Source: Bog-159 sp963843255 (GTDB lineage: Bacteria; Acidobacteriota; Terriglobia; Bryobacterales; Bryobacteraceae). Taken from it: a stretch of DNA of 64,000 bases. This document shows, in pieces, positions 1 through 7,990 of the stretch. A program made the position numbers and the translations under genes. The notes below the pieces were generated by a model. The model did not search any database. It was not told the origin of the DNA and saw only the letters and a program-made list of their open reading frames with translations. Every line of letters begins with the position of its first letter. Position 1 is the first letter of the stretch. The DNA is taken from assembly GCA_963843255.1 (NCBI GenBank), contig CAWJJQ010000009.1:434001-498000 (forward strand). The letters are read 5' to 3'.

Positions 1-501
1 GAAGAGATGGAAGACTTCCAGGACTACGACGACGAGGAACACGCGGAGCCGACTTCGAAGCTGGACGAATTCGACGACGAAGACGATGAGGAAGAGGAAG
101 AGGAAGTTATTATAATCGCCGCGGAAGTGCCGGTACCGGCGCCTGCTCCGGCCGCGCCGCCGCCAGCGGCTCCCGCAGCCGAGACGCCCAAGAAGCCGGC
201 CAAGAAGGCGACTAAGGCCGTTGCCAAGGCGCCCGCGAAGCCTGCGGCCAAGAAGGCTCCGGCTAAGAAAGCAGCCGCTAAGAAAGCAGCCGCTAAGAAG
301 GCTCCCGCGAAAAAGGCTCCGGCCAAGAAAGCGGCAGCGAAAAAAGCACCGGCCAAGAAAGCCGCCAAGAAGGCTCCGGCCAAAAAAGCTCCGGCTAAAA
401 AAGCGGCGGTGAAGAAGGCCCCGGCCAAGAAAGCCGCGAAGAAGGCCCCGGCGAAAAAAGCTCCGGCTAAAAAAGCCGCCAAAAAAAAAGGTAAGAAGTA
501 G
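1..501 (+). CDS. Histone H1-like Lys/Ala/Pro-rich protein (5' end probably outside window)
   Basis: The frame is open from the first base, and the codons before the first ATG (position 7) are also acidic, so the true start probably lies upstream. The first ~35 residues are Asp/Glu-rich, followed by a Pro/Ala hinge and a ~105-residue tail of repeated KKAPAKKAA units with almost no other residue. Tails of this kind are typical of bacterial histone H1-like (Hc1/HctB-like) DNA-compacting proteins and of basic tails on nucleoid or RNA-binding proteins. The acidic head is unusual and could act in cis to shield the basic tail (inference). It ends 6 bp from the convergent gene at 508. No catalytic domain is visible. 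Confidence 0.75.
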   Translation, partial: EEMEDFQDYDDEEHAEPTSKLDEFDDEDDEEEEEEVIIIAAEVPVPAPAPAAPPPAAPAAETPKKPAKKATKAVAKAPAKPAAKKAPAKKAAAKKAAAKKAPAKKAPAKKAAAKKAPAKKAAKKAPAKKAPAKKAAVKKAPAKKAAKKAPAKKAPAKKAAKKKGKK

Positions 502-507
502 CGCCGG

Positions 508-735
508 CTACTTGTTCACGACCGTCCGGCAGCGCTCAAACAGTTCGAGTAAAGCCTCGGCGTATTCTTCGGCAGACCGGGCAGCCGGTTTGCCGGAGAA
601 TCCCGTACCAGAGGTGGTTCCCTTTCCATAGCCCGTCGACACCGCGATAAACTTCATCAGTTCCAAGGCAACTTCGTCTTTACTTCTGGCAGGGGGCGCG
701 GGCGGCGCAGCGGTTTCCTGAATCTCTTCGGCCAT
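508..735 (-). CDS. Small conserved-looking hypothetical protein, 75 aa
   Basis: The protein begins MAEEIQE; an in-frame upstream ATG at 765 adds ten residues but the internal Met fits better. It has an Ala/Pro-rich N-terminus, then a Lys/Glu-rich segment (KDEVALELMKFIA), a Gly/Thr/Ser-rich loop (GYGKGTTSGTGFSGK) and an amphipathic C-terminal helix (AEEYAEALLELFERCR). There is no signal peptide or membrane segment. It is divergent from the HipA-like kinase gene at 786. Function is not recognised; the size and helical C-terminus would suit a small accessory or adaptor protein, but nothing in the sequence proves this. Confidence 0.6.
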   Translation of the reverse strand: MAEEIQETAAPPAPPARSKDEVALELMKFIAVSTGYGKGTTSGTGFSGKPAARSAEEYAEALLELFERCRTVVNK

Positions 736-785
736 GGTGCTGGGTCTCCTCGGGTTGTGATACAACTCTAGGTTACAGCATTTCC

Positions 786-1604
786 ATGCCGCTCACCGCC
801 CGCCGGCTCGTCCGCAAGATGCGCGGCGGGGCCCAATCCCACCTGCTGGAAGCGGACGACGGAAATTTCTACATCGTCAAGTTCCAAAACAACCCGCAGC
901 ACCGGCGCATCCTGGTGAATGAGCTGGTATCGGCGGTTTTTCTGAAGTACCTGCAGATTTCCGCAGCGCCCGCGGAGCTGATCCGGATCACACCCGACTT
1001 CCTGGCCGCCAACCCGGAAATATACATTCACCTCGGGGCCCAGAGAATTCCCGTAGCGCCGGGATGGCATTTCGGGTCCCGGCACCCGGGAAACCCGGAA
1101 GTGTTGGCGGTCTATGACTTCGTTCCGGACGCCCTTTTGAGCGGCGTCAGCAACCTGTCGGACTTTCTGGCGGTGATGGTGTTCGATAAGTGGATGGGTA
1201 ACGCGGATGGGCGGCAATGTGTATTCTTCCGGGCACGGGTGGAGGACTGGCAGGCGGTGGTGAAGCGTGCGTTCGTAGCGGTCATGATCGATCACGGTTT
1301 CGTTTTCAATGGGCCCAACTGGGACTTCAGCGATTCGGCGTTGCAGGGGCTGTATTCGCGCAAAATGGTGTACGAGAGAGTACGCTCTCTCGACGATTTT
1401 CAGCCGTGGCTGGAGCAGGTAGTCCACTTTCCGGAGGAGATCGTGGACCAGGCGTTCCGGCAGGTTCCGCCGGAGTGGCTGGATGGCGAAGAAGACGAAT
1501 TCGAGCAATTGCTGGAGAAGCTGCTTCGGCGGCGTTCGCGGGTACCGGACCTGATTACCGAGACGCGCCAGGCGCGGGCGAGCCCGTTTCCCAACTGGAC
1601 GTGA
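786..1604 (+). CDS. HipA-like kinase domain protein (HipA_2 family)
   Basis: 272 residues. The N-terminal part (RKMRGGAQSHLLEADDGNFYIVKFQNN...NELVSAVFLKYL, quoted in pieces) reads as a kinase N-lobe with Lys in YIVKF as the expected ATP-binding residue. DKWMGNADGRQ (~residues 133-143) matches the catalytic-loop pattern of HipA-like kinases, and MIDHGFVFNG (~residues 166-175) supplies the metal-binding Asp. It lacks the long HipA N-terminal domain and has no HipB-type antitoxin beside it, so it is probably one of the single-domain HipA-like proteins rather than a classical toxin. Its 3' end overlaps the convergent thiO gene by about 50 bp. No clear ribosome binding site precedes the ATG. Confidence 0.75.
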   Translation: MPLTARRLVRKMRGGAQSHLLEADDGNFYIVKFQNNPQHRRILVNELVSAVFLKYLQISAAPAELIRITPDFLAANPEIYIHLGAQRIPVAPGWHFGSRHPGNPEVLAVYDFVPDALLSGVSNLSDFLAVMVFDKWMGNADGRQCVFFRARVEDWQAVVKRAFVAVMIDHGFVFNGPNWDFSDSALQGLYSRKMVYERVRSLDDFQPWLEQVVHFPEEIVDQAFRQVPPEWLDGEEDEFEQLLEKLLRRRSRVPDLITETRQARASPFPNWT

Positions 1605-2619
1605 GCTCCCCCGCGAGGCGTGCAGCCGTGGCGGGCGCCAGCAGGATGCCATTGCGATAGTGCCCGTAGGCAAGCCACAACCGTGTGCCCTGGAGGCGTC
1701 CGAGGGCCAACTCGTAATCCGCCGTGGCGGGGCGAAACCCGAGCCAGGGGACGGGCGTGGGACCCTTTCGCAGATCGGGAAACAACTCGCAGGCGCGGGC
1801 GTGGATGCCGGCGACGATTTGCGGGTCGAGCCGGCGATCGAAGCCTACCTGCTCGGACGAGGTGCCGGCAATGGTGAAGCCGGTCGACCGCTGCATGACG
1901 TAGGTGTGGCCCCGGCGCAGGATGGGGCCGAGCGAGCCGGGCGCCAGATTGTAGCCGAGCAGATGGCCGCGGACGGGGATAGTGGGCGGGATTTGGACTG
2001 ACCCGTCCGGTCCGGAAACCGGAATCTCACCGCTCCATGCTCCCGCGCACAGAACCGCTGCCGAGGCCGGTCGCGTGCCGGCGGAGGTTTCGACTTCGAC
2101 ATGGCCAGGAGCCAGCCGCACACCGGTTACGCGCGTTTGTTCCAGAATCCGTACATGGTGATTCCGGCACGCGGAGCGCAGGGCGCGGGTGACGTCGCGG
2201 GGATCGACCAGCGCATCATCGGGATAGAAGATGGAGCGGCCGGAGATCTCGGTACGAATGCCAAGTTCGTGCTGGGCGGCGCAGCGGGACAGCATCTCCT
2301 GCCATTCGGCATCGGTGCCGGCGGTTTCGATTGCGCCGCACGCGCGGTAATCGACCGTCATACCGGACTCCGCGCGCAGTTCGTCGGCAAATGCGGGGTA
2401 GAGGGCCAGGCTTTCGAGCGCAAAATCAGCCCATCCGGAACGCCCCGCGATCTCGCCGCCGGGCGCCAGCATACCGGCTCCGGCCCAACTGGCTTCGCCG
2501 CCGAGCGTGCCGGCATCCAGCAGCGTGACGGCTACTCCCGCCTGCGCCAGACGCCAGGCGATCGAGCCGCCGATAATGCCGGCGCCGATGACGACGACAT
2601 CGGGGGATGAAGAGGCCAT
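1555..2619 (-). CDS. thiO: FAD-dependent glycine oxidase, ThiO type
   Basis: Start set at MASSSPDVVVIGAG, because the upstream in-frame extension to 2703 is unlike the family and overlaps the previous gene. Residues 7-35 form the dinucleotide-binding GxGxxG fold (VVIGAGIIGGSIAWRLA), followed by LDAGTLGGEASWAGAGML, typical of ThiO/DAAO-like oxidases. The C-terminal LGFRPATADYELALG and GHYRNGILLAPATA motifs are the usual ThiO substrate/FAD signature. The enzyme oxidises glycine to iminoglycine (dehydroglycine) for thiazole synthesis in thiamin formation. It is last in the aroC-def-fmt-argJ-hypothetical-thiO run; no other thi genes are in the window. Confidence 0.85.
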   Translation of the reverse strand: MASSSPDVVVIGAGIIGGSIAWRLAQAGVAVTLLDAGTLGGEASWAGAGMLAPGGEIAGRSGWADFALESLALYPAFADELRAESGMTVDYRACGAIETAGTDAEWQEMLSRCAAQHELGIRTEISGRSIFYPDDALVDPRDVTRALRSACRNHHVRILEQTRVTGVRLAPGHVEVETSAGTRPASAAVLCAGAWSGEIPVSGPDGSVQIPPTIPVRGHLLGYNLAPGSLGPILRRGHTYVMQRSTGFTIAGTSSEQVGFDRRLDPQIVAGIHARACELFPDLRKGPTPVPWLGFRPATADYELALGRLQGTRLWLAYGHYRNGILLAPATAARLAGELTSSWETGSPAPGASR

Positions 2620-2662
2620 GAAATAACTATGGTAGTGGAGATGGCTGAGCTGCGCGGGGTTC

Positions 2663-3103
2663 TCAACACTGCTGGGGCGGCGCGAAGAACTGCCAGGGAT
2701 CAATCGCTACGATCTTCCACTTCTTGCCTTTGCGCTCCAGCTTGAATTTCACGATCTGGCGGCGCCGTTCGACCGTGTGGGACTGCGATTTGTCCACAAT
2801 TTCGAGGAACCAGTCGAGTTCGTCGGCGCGATGGGCGTCGTCGCCGGTGTCGGAGAGGATCTCAATCGAGTTGGTGAGATCGGCAAGAGATGCCAGGGCT
2901 ACCAGGTCGCGGCGGAAATCCTGGAAGTGCGGCATGTCGGGATCGACGGCTTCCACGAACATGGCGGGATCGTCGTCGCTGAGGGCGCCTGCGATCTTGG
3001 TGAAGAGGTCGAAGACCTGCTGGGCGGGATCGGGAGCCGAGGCCGCCGGCCACACGCTCGCCGTTACTGCTCCGGTGGCCAGGATAAAAGTGCGCCGTTG
3101 CAT
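2663..3103 (-). CDS. Exported hypothetical protein, 146 aa
   Basis: Starts MQRRTFILATGAVTASVWPAASA, a signal peptide with a twin-Arg-like start and an AxA cleavage site. The mature part (~120 residues) is predicted helix followed by strands ending KFKLERKGKKWKIVAIDPWQFF, a pattern seen in NTF2/SnoaL-like folds, where the terminal strand carries the 'W+I...D..F' motif. That fold call is inference. The gene begins 2 bp after the argJ stop and lies 43 bp before thiO, so it is probably co-transcribed with both. Catalytic role unknown. Confidence 0.65.
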   Translation of the reverse strand: MQRRTFILATGAVTASVWPAASAPDPAQQVFDLFTKIAGALSDDDPAMFVEAVDPDMPHFQDFRRDLVALASLADLTNSIEILSDTGDDAHRADELDWFLEIVDKSQSHTVERRRQIVKFKLERKGKKWKIVAIDPWQFFAPPQQC

Positions 3104-3105
3104 AT

Positions 3106-4284
3106 TCAGGTCCGGTAACTGGCGTTAATTCGAATGTAGCCTTCGGTGAAGTCGCAAGTCCAAAAGCGCGCTTGCCCTTTGCCCGGGCCGCGGATGGTCA
3201 GCCGGATCTCGCATTCGGAGGCGTCCAGCTTTTCCTTGAGGCCGGCTTCGTCAAAACGGGCGGCCAGGCCGCCGCGGCAGACCGGGACGCCTTGCATCTC
3301 GATATCCACCTTGCGTGGATCGAACGCCACACCTGCATTACCCGCGGCGGAAAGGATTCGCCCCCAGTTCGGGTCCGATCCGGCGACGGCGGTTTTTACC
3401 AGTGGCGAATTGGCAATCGCGCGTGCCAGGGTGGCGGCGGCTTCGTCGCTCGCGGCGCCCGAAATCAGAATGGTGACAAGCTTGCGCGCGCCTTCACCAT
3501 CGCGCGCGATGCTTCGCGCCAGATCTTCGAGTACCACCGCGATGCCCTCTTCCATGGCCGGCATTTCCTTGGGATCGGGACGCACCCCGGATGCGCCATT
3601 GGCCAGCAGAAGCAGTGTATCGTTGGTGGAAGTATCGCCGTCCACCGACAGACGGTTGTAGCTGCGCTCCGCGGTCCGGCGAAGCATACGGCGCAGCATG
3701 GCCACCGGAATATTGGCATCCGTAAGGAGAAATCCTAGGGTGGTGGCCATGCGCGGTTGGATCATACCGGAACCCTTGGTCATGCCGGCAATACGGACGG
3801 TCCCGCGCCGCAGGCCGACGCTGCCGAAGGCTTCTTTGGCCACCAGATCGGTGGTCATAATGGCGCGCGCCACGGCGGGGAAGCCATCCTCGCGCAACCC
3901 GGATACCAGGCGCGGCAGTGCGCTCGTAATCAGCTTGGGATCGAGTTCGACGCCGATCACGCCGGTGGAAGCAGGGAGCACTTGCGCCACGGGCAGGCGC
4001 AGAAGGCGCGCGGCGGAACGGCAACAGGCGAGCGCCACCGCGTCCCCCGTGCGGGTGGCGCAATTGGCATTGCCGGCGTTTACCAGGATGGCGCCCACAG
4101 CTCCGCGGGAGGCCGACAGATGCCGGCGGCACAGCTTCACCGGCGCGGCCTGCACGCGATTCTGGGTGAAGACACCTGCGGCCGCGGCCGGCAGGCCGGA
4201 GACGATCAACCCCAGATCGTCCTTCTGGACCTTGCGAATGCCCGCGTAAGTTGAGGCATAACGGTAGCCGAGAGGCAGATCCAC
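3106..4284 (-). CDS. argJ: Bifunctional ornithine acetyltransferase / N-acetylglutamate synthase
   Basis: ArgJ transfers the acetyl group from N-acetylornithine to glutamate in the cyclic arginine pathway. A GTG start at 4284 (VDLPLGYRYASTYAGIRK) puts the gene 1 bp after the fmt stop and matches family N-termini. An ATG at 4329 would overlap fmt by 44 bp. The KGSGMIQPRMATTLGFLLTD segment holds the autoproteolysis site at the Ala-Thr bond, where the Thr becomes the nucleophile of the beta chain. GSDPNWGRILSAAGNAGV and the C-terminal ..GYIRINASYRT are also typical. No other arg genes are nearby. Confidence 0.92.
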   Translation of the reverse strand: MDLPLGYRYASTYAGIRKVQKDDLGLIVSGLPAAAAGVFTQNRVQAAPVKLCRRHLSASRGAVGAILVNAGNANCATRTGDAVALACCRSAARLLRLPVAQVLPASTGVIGVELDPKLITSALPRLVSGLREDGFPAVARAIMTTDLVAKEAFGSVGLRRGTVRIAGMTKGSGMIQPRMATTLGFLLTDANIPVAMLRRMLRRTAERSYNRLSVDGDTSTNDTLLLLANGASGVRPDPKEMPAMEEGIAVVLEDLARSIARDGEGARKLVTILISGAASDEAAATLARAIANSPLVKTAVAGSDPNWGRILSAAGNAGVAFDPRKVDIEMQGVPVCRGGLAARFDEAGLKEKLDASECEIRLTIRGPGKGQARFWTCDFTEGYIRINASYRT

Positions 4285-4285
4285 T

Positions 4286-5203
4286 CTACGATTCTCCCAG
4301 AATGTCGCCGGCGGCGATGCGCTGGCCATTGGCGAAAGCCTCGGCCGAGATCCGCTTGCGCCCTTCCATCTGCACTTCGATCAGCTCCAGCGCGCCTTCG
4401 CCGCAAATCGCGCGCGGCGGATGCATGAGCAGCCGGCCAGGTGCGCCGGACTCAGCGGCGGCCACTCGCGATTTCCAGATGTGCAGTTGCTGGCCGCGGA
4501 AATGCGTGTAGGCGCCGGGCCACGGCTGGAAGCCGCGCCCGCGATTGTGTATGACCCGGGCAGGCATGCGCCAGTCGATCAGGCCGTCCTCTTTCTTGAG
4601 CAGCGGCGCGTAGGTGGCCAGGGCGGGGTCCTGCTTTTCAGGCATAATCTCGCCGATGTGAGCCAGGGTTTCCACCAGAAGGTCCGCACCCATGACGGCC
4701 AGCCGCGCGCCCAGTTCCACGGCGGTCTCCTCGGGCCCGATCCCGGTTTCGTCTTTCAGCAGCATGTCGCCGGTATCCATGCCCGCGTCAATGCGCATGG
4801 TGGTGACTCCGGTGTGCGTCTCGCCGTTGGCGATGGCCCACTGCAGCGGTCCGGCGCCGCGGTATTTGGGCAGCAGCGATCCGTGCACGTTGATGATGCC
4901 GTGCGGCGGAATGTCGATCACAGATTGGGGGATGATCTGGCCGTAGCCGACCACGATCATGGCGTCCGGCTTCAACTCCGCGAGGGCCGCGACGGCTTCC
5001 GGACGGCGGACGCGCTCCGGCTGATAGACGGGGATGCCGAGCCGAAGGGCAGCTTCTTTCACAGGTGAGGCGGAAAGCTGCTGGCCGCGGCCGCGCGGAC
5101 GGTCGGGCTGGGTGACCACGGTAAGAACCTGATGGCCCGCCGCGACAACCGCCTGCAGGGTGGGGACGGCGAAGGAAGGAGTGCCGAGAAAGACGAGGCG
5201 CAT
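4286..5203 (-). CDS. fmt: Methionyl-tRNA formyltransferase
   Basis: 305 residues, normal for the family. MRLVFLGTPSFAVPTL opens the formyltransferase fold. NVHGSLLPKYRGAGPLQWAI (~residues 105-124) is the catalytic region with the conserved Asn-x-His, and the Asp of MDTGDMLL lies downstream. The C-terminal domain (residues ~205-300) is the tRNA-binding oligonucleotide-binding fold. The enzyme formylates initiator Met-tRNA with 10-formyl-THF. It sits 15 bp after def, which removes the formyl group, the classic def-fmt pairing. Confidence 0.95.
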   Translation of the reverse strand: MRLVFLGTPSFAVPTLQAVVAAGHQVLTVVTQPDRPRGRGQQLSASPVKEAALRLGIPVYQPERVRRPEAVAALAELKPDAMIVVGYGQIIPQSVIDIPPHGIINVHGSLLPKYRGAGPLQWAIANGETHTGVTTMRIDAGMDTGDMLLKDETGIGPEETAVELGARLAVMGADLLVETLAHIGEIMPEKQDPALATYAPLLKKEDGLIDWRMPARVIHNRGRGFQPWPGAYTHFRGQQLHIWKSRVAAAESGAPGRLLMHPPRAICGEGALELIEVQMEGRKRISAEAFANGQRIAAGDILGES

Positions 5204-5218
5204 CAGCTCATGGCCCGT

Positions 5219-5734
5219 CTAGGCCCACTCGCCGGCCTTCACCAGCTTGCGCACTTTGCGGCGGATCAGATCGCGCTTGAGGGCGCTGATATGGCTGATG
5301 TAAAGCTTGCCGTACAAGTGATCGGTCTCGTGCAGAAAAGCGCGCGCCAGCAGGTCTTCGCCCGTCTTTTCGAACACTTCGCCTTTGGCGTCCTGCGCGC
5401 TCACGGTGACGCGTTTGCCGCGCTTCACCTGCTCGCGGAATCCGGGGATGCTCAGGCAGCCCTCTTCGCCCTCCTGCTTGCCTTCGACGTGCAAGATTCG
5501 AGGATTGATGAGCACCAGCTTGTCGGCGGGGTTCTCGGCGTTCGATACATCGATCACGGCGATTTTTCGGGCGAATCCGATCTGCGGCGCCGCCAGGCCC
5601 ACGCCTTTGGCCGCGTACATGGATTCAAACATATCCTCCAGAAACTGGTGCAACTCCGGCGTGTCGAACTCGGTGACGGTATCGGCCTCCCGCTCGAGCA
5701 CCGGATCGCCATACTTCACGATTGGATAGACCAT
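5219..5734 (-). CDS. def: Peptide deformylase
   Basis: 171 residues. All three PDF motifs are visible: GVGLAAPQIG (~residues 44-53), EEGCLSIPG (~91-99) with the metal-binding Cys, and HETDHLYGK (~135-143), where the HExxH has Thr-Asp in the middle positions. The enzyme removes N-formyl groups from nascent chains using Fe2+/Zn2+. It starts 3 bp after the aroC stop and is followed by fmt. Confidence 0.95.
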   Translation of the reverse strand: MVYPIVKYGDPVLEREADTVTEFDTPELHQFLEDMFESMYAAKGVGLAAPQIGFARKIAVIDVSNAENPADKLVLINPRILHVEGKQEGEEGCLSIPGFREQVKRGKRVTVSAQDAKGEVFEKTGEDLLARAFLHETDHLYGKLYISHISALKRDLIRRKVRKLVKAGEWA

Positions 5735-5737
5735 ATC

Positions 5738-6910
5738 TCAGAAATCTCGAACCTGCGTCAGATAACCTTCAAAATTGCGTTTCGTTTCGCCCAAGGAATC
5801 GCCGCCGAACTTTTCGAGGAAAGCCTGCGCCAGTACCAGGGCCACCATGGCTTCGCCGATCACGCCGGCCGCCGGGGCGACGCAGACATCCGAGCGTTCG
5901 TAGGCGGCAAGCGCCGGTTCGCGCGTCGCCAGATCCACGGATTCAAGCGGCCGGCGGAGGGTGGAAATTGGTTTGAGGAAACCGCGCACCAGCAGGTCCT
6001 GGCCATTGGTGATGCCGCCCTCCAGACCGCCAGCGCGATTAGCGCCGCGGGTGAACCTCCGCGCCTCGCGGTCGTAACCGATGGTGTCCTGCACGGCGGA
6101 CCCGAAGCTGGCGGCGTTGTCTTCCGCGAATCCGACTTCGACGCCTTTCACGGCCTGGATGGAAACGATGGCTTGCGCCAGGCGGCCGTCCAGTCGCGCG
6201 TCCCAGGTGGTGTGGGAGCCGAGGCCGGGGGGCACGCCATGCGCGATCACCTCGAACACGCCGCCCACGGTGTCGCCGGTGCGATAGGCCTGGTCGACGG
6301 CCTCTTTCATGCGCGCCTCGGTTTCGGCGTCGACACAGCCCAGCAAGATGTCTGATTTGCCGCGCAGGGCGGCGACTTCGTCCCAGGTGGCGATGCGCTC
6401 GAGGCGGACGCCGCCGACGGCGATCACATGGCTCGAAATGTCGATGCCGAACTGCGCAAGCAGGGCCTTGGCGATAGCGCCGAGCGCCACGCGGGCAGTG
6501 GTTTCGCGGGCGCTGGCACGCTCCAGGATGTAGCGGGCGTCGGCGAAATTGTACTTGATGGCGCCGGCTAGGTCGGCATGTCCGGGCCGCGGGCGAGTGA
6601 CAGGCTTCTTTTTATCCTCGGCGCCATCCATATCCTCGACCGGGAGGGCTTCGGTCCAGTTCTGCCAGTCGCGATTGCGAATGAGGATGGCGATGGGCGA
6701 GCCAATTGAGTGAGAGTGGCGGACGCCGGACACAATTTCGGCGCGGTCGTGCTCGATCTTCATGCGCCCGCCGCGGCCGTAGCCCTGCTGGCGGCGCCAA
6801 AGTTCGTGATTTACGGTTTCGAGGGAGACCGGCACTCCGGCGGGAAGGCCTGTGAGAGTAGCCACCAGGCACTCGCCATGGGACTCCCCGGCGGTTTCAA
6901 ATCGCAGCAT
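5738..6910 (-). CDS. aroC: Chorismate synthase
   Basis: 390 residues. Signature segments are GESHGECLVATLTGLPAG near the N-terminus, RPGHADLAGAIKYNF (~residues 110-124), and ERASARETTARVALGAIAK (~132-150). These are the FMN/EPSP-binding motifs of AroC, which eliminates phosphate from EPSP to give chorismate using reduced FMN. It is first gene of the minus-strand run aroC-def-fmt-argJ-(hypothetical)-thiO. The preceding pathway enzyme gene, aroA, lies 30 kb away in this window. Confidence 0.95.
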   Translation of the reverse strand: MLRFETAGESHGECLVATLTGLPAGVPVSLETVNHELWRRQQGYGRGGRMKIEHDRAEIVSGVRHSHSIGSPIAILIRNRDWQNWTEALPVEDMDGAEDKKKPVTRPRPGHADLAGAIKYNFADARYILERASARETTARVALGAIAKALLAQFGIDISSHVIAVGGVRLERIATWDEVAALRGKSDILLGCVDAETEARMKEAVDQAYRTGDTVGGVFEVIAHGVPPGLGSHTTWDARLDGRLAQAIVSIQAVKGVEVGFAEDNAASFGSAVQDTIGYDREARRFTRGANRAGGLEGGITNGQDLLVRGFLKPISTLRRPLESVDLATREPALAAYERSDVCVAPAAGVIGEAMVALVLAQAFLEKFGGDSLGETKRNFEGYLTQVRDF

Positions 6911-7060
6911 TCGCCAAGAACCTTAATGTTAGCAATTCTTTGGCGGGCGATGGCCCAGGCTCTGCAGGCGCGAAGGCGGGCACGGCGGATGTTACGATTC
7001 GCTCATTTGGTGGGGTGTGCGCCTTTCAGGAGCCGGATAGCGAGGCGTATACTCCCAAAC

Positions 7061-7264
7061 ATGAGCCTGAGAAGCGCGGCCCTGTTTGCGTTCATCGGGT
7101 TGCTGCTGCTGGCGATCCTGCAGGCATTCGAATTCGTATTCACGATGGTGAATGTGGCCCGCGGCCTGGTTCCGGCGATAAAGCTGGTGACCTCATTCGT
7201 GCAGTTTTTCGCCAGCGCCGCCTTGACGGTATTCCTATACGTTTTCCAACGCGGGGCGCAATGA
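7061..7264 (+). CDS. Small integral membrane protein, 67 aa
   Basis: Begins MSLRSAALFAFIGLLLLAI. Two hydrophobic helices (about residues 6-28 and 43-62) are separated by a short polar loop (VARGLVPAIKLVT). It ends with a basic-polar tail FQRGAQ, so both ends are probably cytoplasmic. It is 45 bp upstream of the BI-1 family gene and on the same strand, so co-transcription is plausible. No family recognised; the ATG was chosen because the longer frame from 6710 has no membrane or domain character before it. Confidence 0.55.
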   Translation: MSLRSAALFAFIGLLLLAILQAFEFVFTMVNVARGLVPAIKLVTSFVQFFASAALTVFLYVFQRGAQ

Positions 7265-7309
7265 CGGATGCGGGGCCCGGTGATTGCGGGCGTGTGATAT
7301 CTTCGAGGC

Positions 7310-7990
7310 ATGATCGCTACCGATAATCTTTTCGCGGTTACCGCGCTTTCGCCCAGCCGTGCCGAAACCATCAAGAAGACGTACATGCTGCTGGGGCTTA
7401 GCGTGGTGGCGGCGTTTTGCGGCGGCTACATGGGCGCGCAATCGGATGCGCTGGCCAACCTGTTTACGGGCTGGCTGGGCTGGATTCTGGCGATGGTGCT
7501 GCTGAACGTGATCCCGCGGGTGGCGATCGCGGCGCGGCACAATCCGGTGCTGGGAGTGACCGCCCTGGTGGGCGACGGGTTTGTCTCCGGGCTGGTGCTG
7601 GCGCCGATCCTGCGGTTCGCCAGCCGCTACGCGCCCGGAACGATTCAAAGCGCCGCGTTGATGACGATCATCGCGTTTGGCGCGATCACGCTGTTTGTGA
7701 TGTCGTCGAGCCGCACCTTTTCCGCGCCGCGGGGCCTGATGCTGGGCATTTTCGTGAGCATCGTGGCCGCCATTTTGCTCAACGCGTTTCTGAACATCGG
7801 ATTGCTGGGAATCCTGATTGCGGCCGGTATCGGCATTCTGGGTGTCTGCATTCTGGTTTATGCCACCAGCGCGGTGCTGCACGATCCGGCCGCCGACAGC
7901 CCGATTCCGGGCGCGCTGATGCTGTTTGCCGGGCTGTTCAACGTGTTCGTGGCGCTGCTGAATATTTTTCTGCGGCTCGACCGGCGGTAG
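7310..7990 (+). CDS. Bax inhibitor-1 / YccA family membrane protein
   Basis: 226 residues with about seven hydrophobic segments. NPVLGVTALVGDGFVSGLVLAPIL (quoted here as NPVLGVTALVGDGF plus VSGLVLAPIL) followed by ALMTIIAFGAITLF and a Ser/Arg loop matches the BI-1/YccA/YbhL pattern of G-x-x-x-G helices. Bacterial members are inner-membrane proteins, some interacting with FtsH or acting as pH-sensitive calcium leak channels. It probably shares a transcript with the small membrane protein upstream and ends immediately next to the convergent FkbM gene. Confidence 0.82.
   Translation: MIATDNLFAVTALSPSRAETIKKTYMLLGLSVVAAFCGGYMGAQSDALANLFTGWLGWILAMVLLNVIPRVAIAARHNPVLGVTALVGDGFVSGLVLAPILRFASRYAPGTIQSAALMTIIAFGAITLFVMSSSRTFSAPRGLMLGIFVSIVAAILLNAFLNIGLLGILIAAGIGILGVCILVYATSAVLHDPAADSPIPGALMLFAGLFNVFVALLNIFLRLDRR

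Noticed and set aside
24..482. Ala/Phe-rich frame opposite the histone-like gene
   Set aside because: It is the mirror of the Lys/Ala/Pro repeats and has no ribosome site.
4285..4329. ATG start for argJ at 4329
   Set aside because: It overlaps fmt by 44 bp and adds residues not found in ArgJ; the GTG at 4284 fits better.
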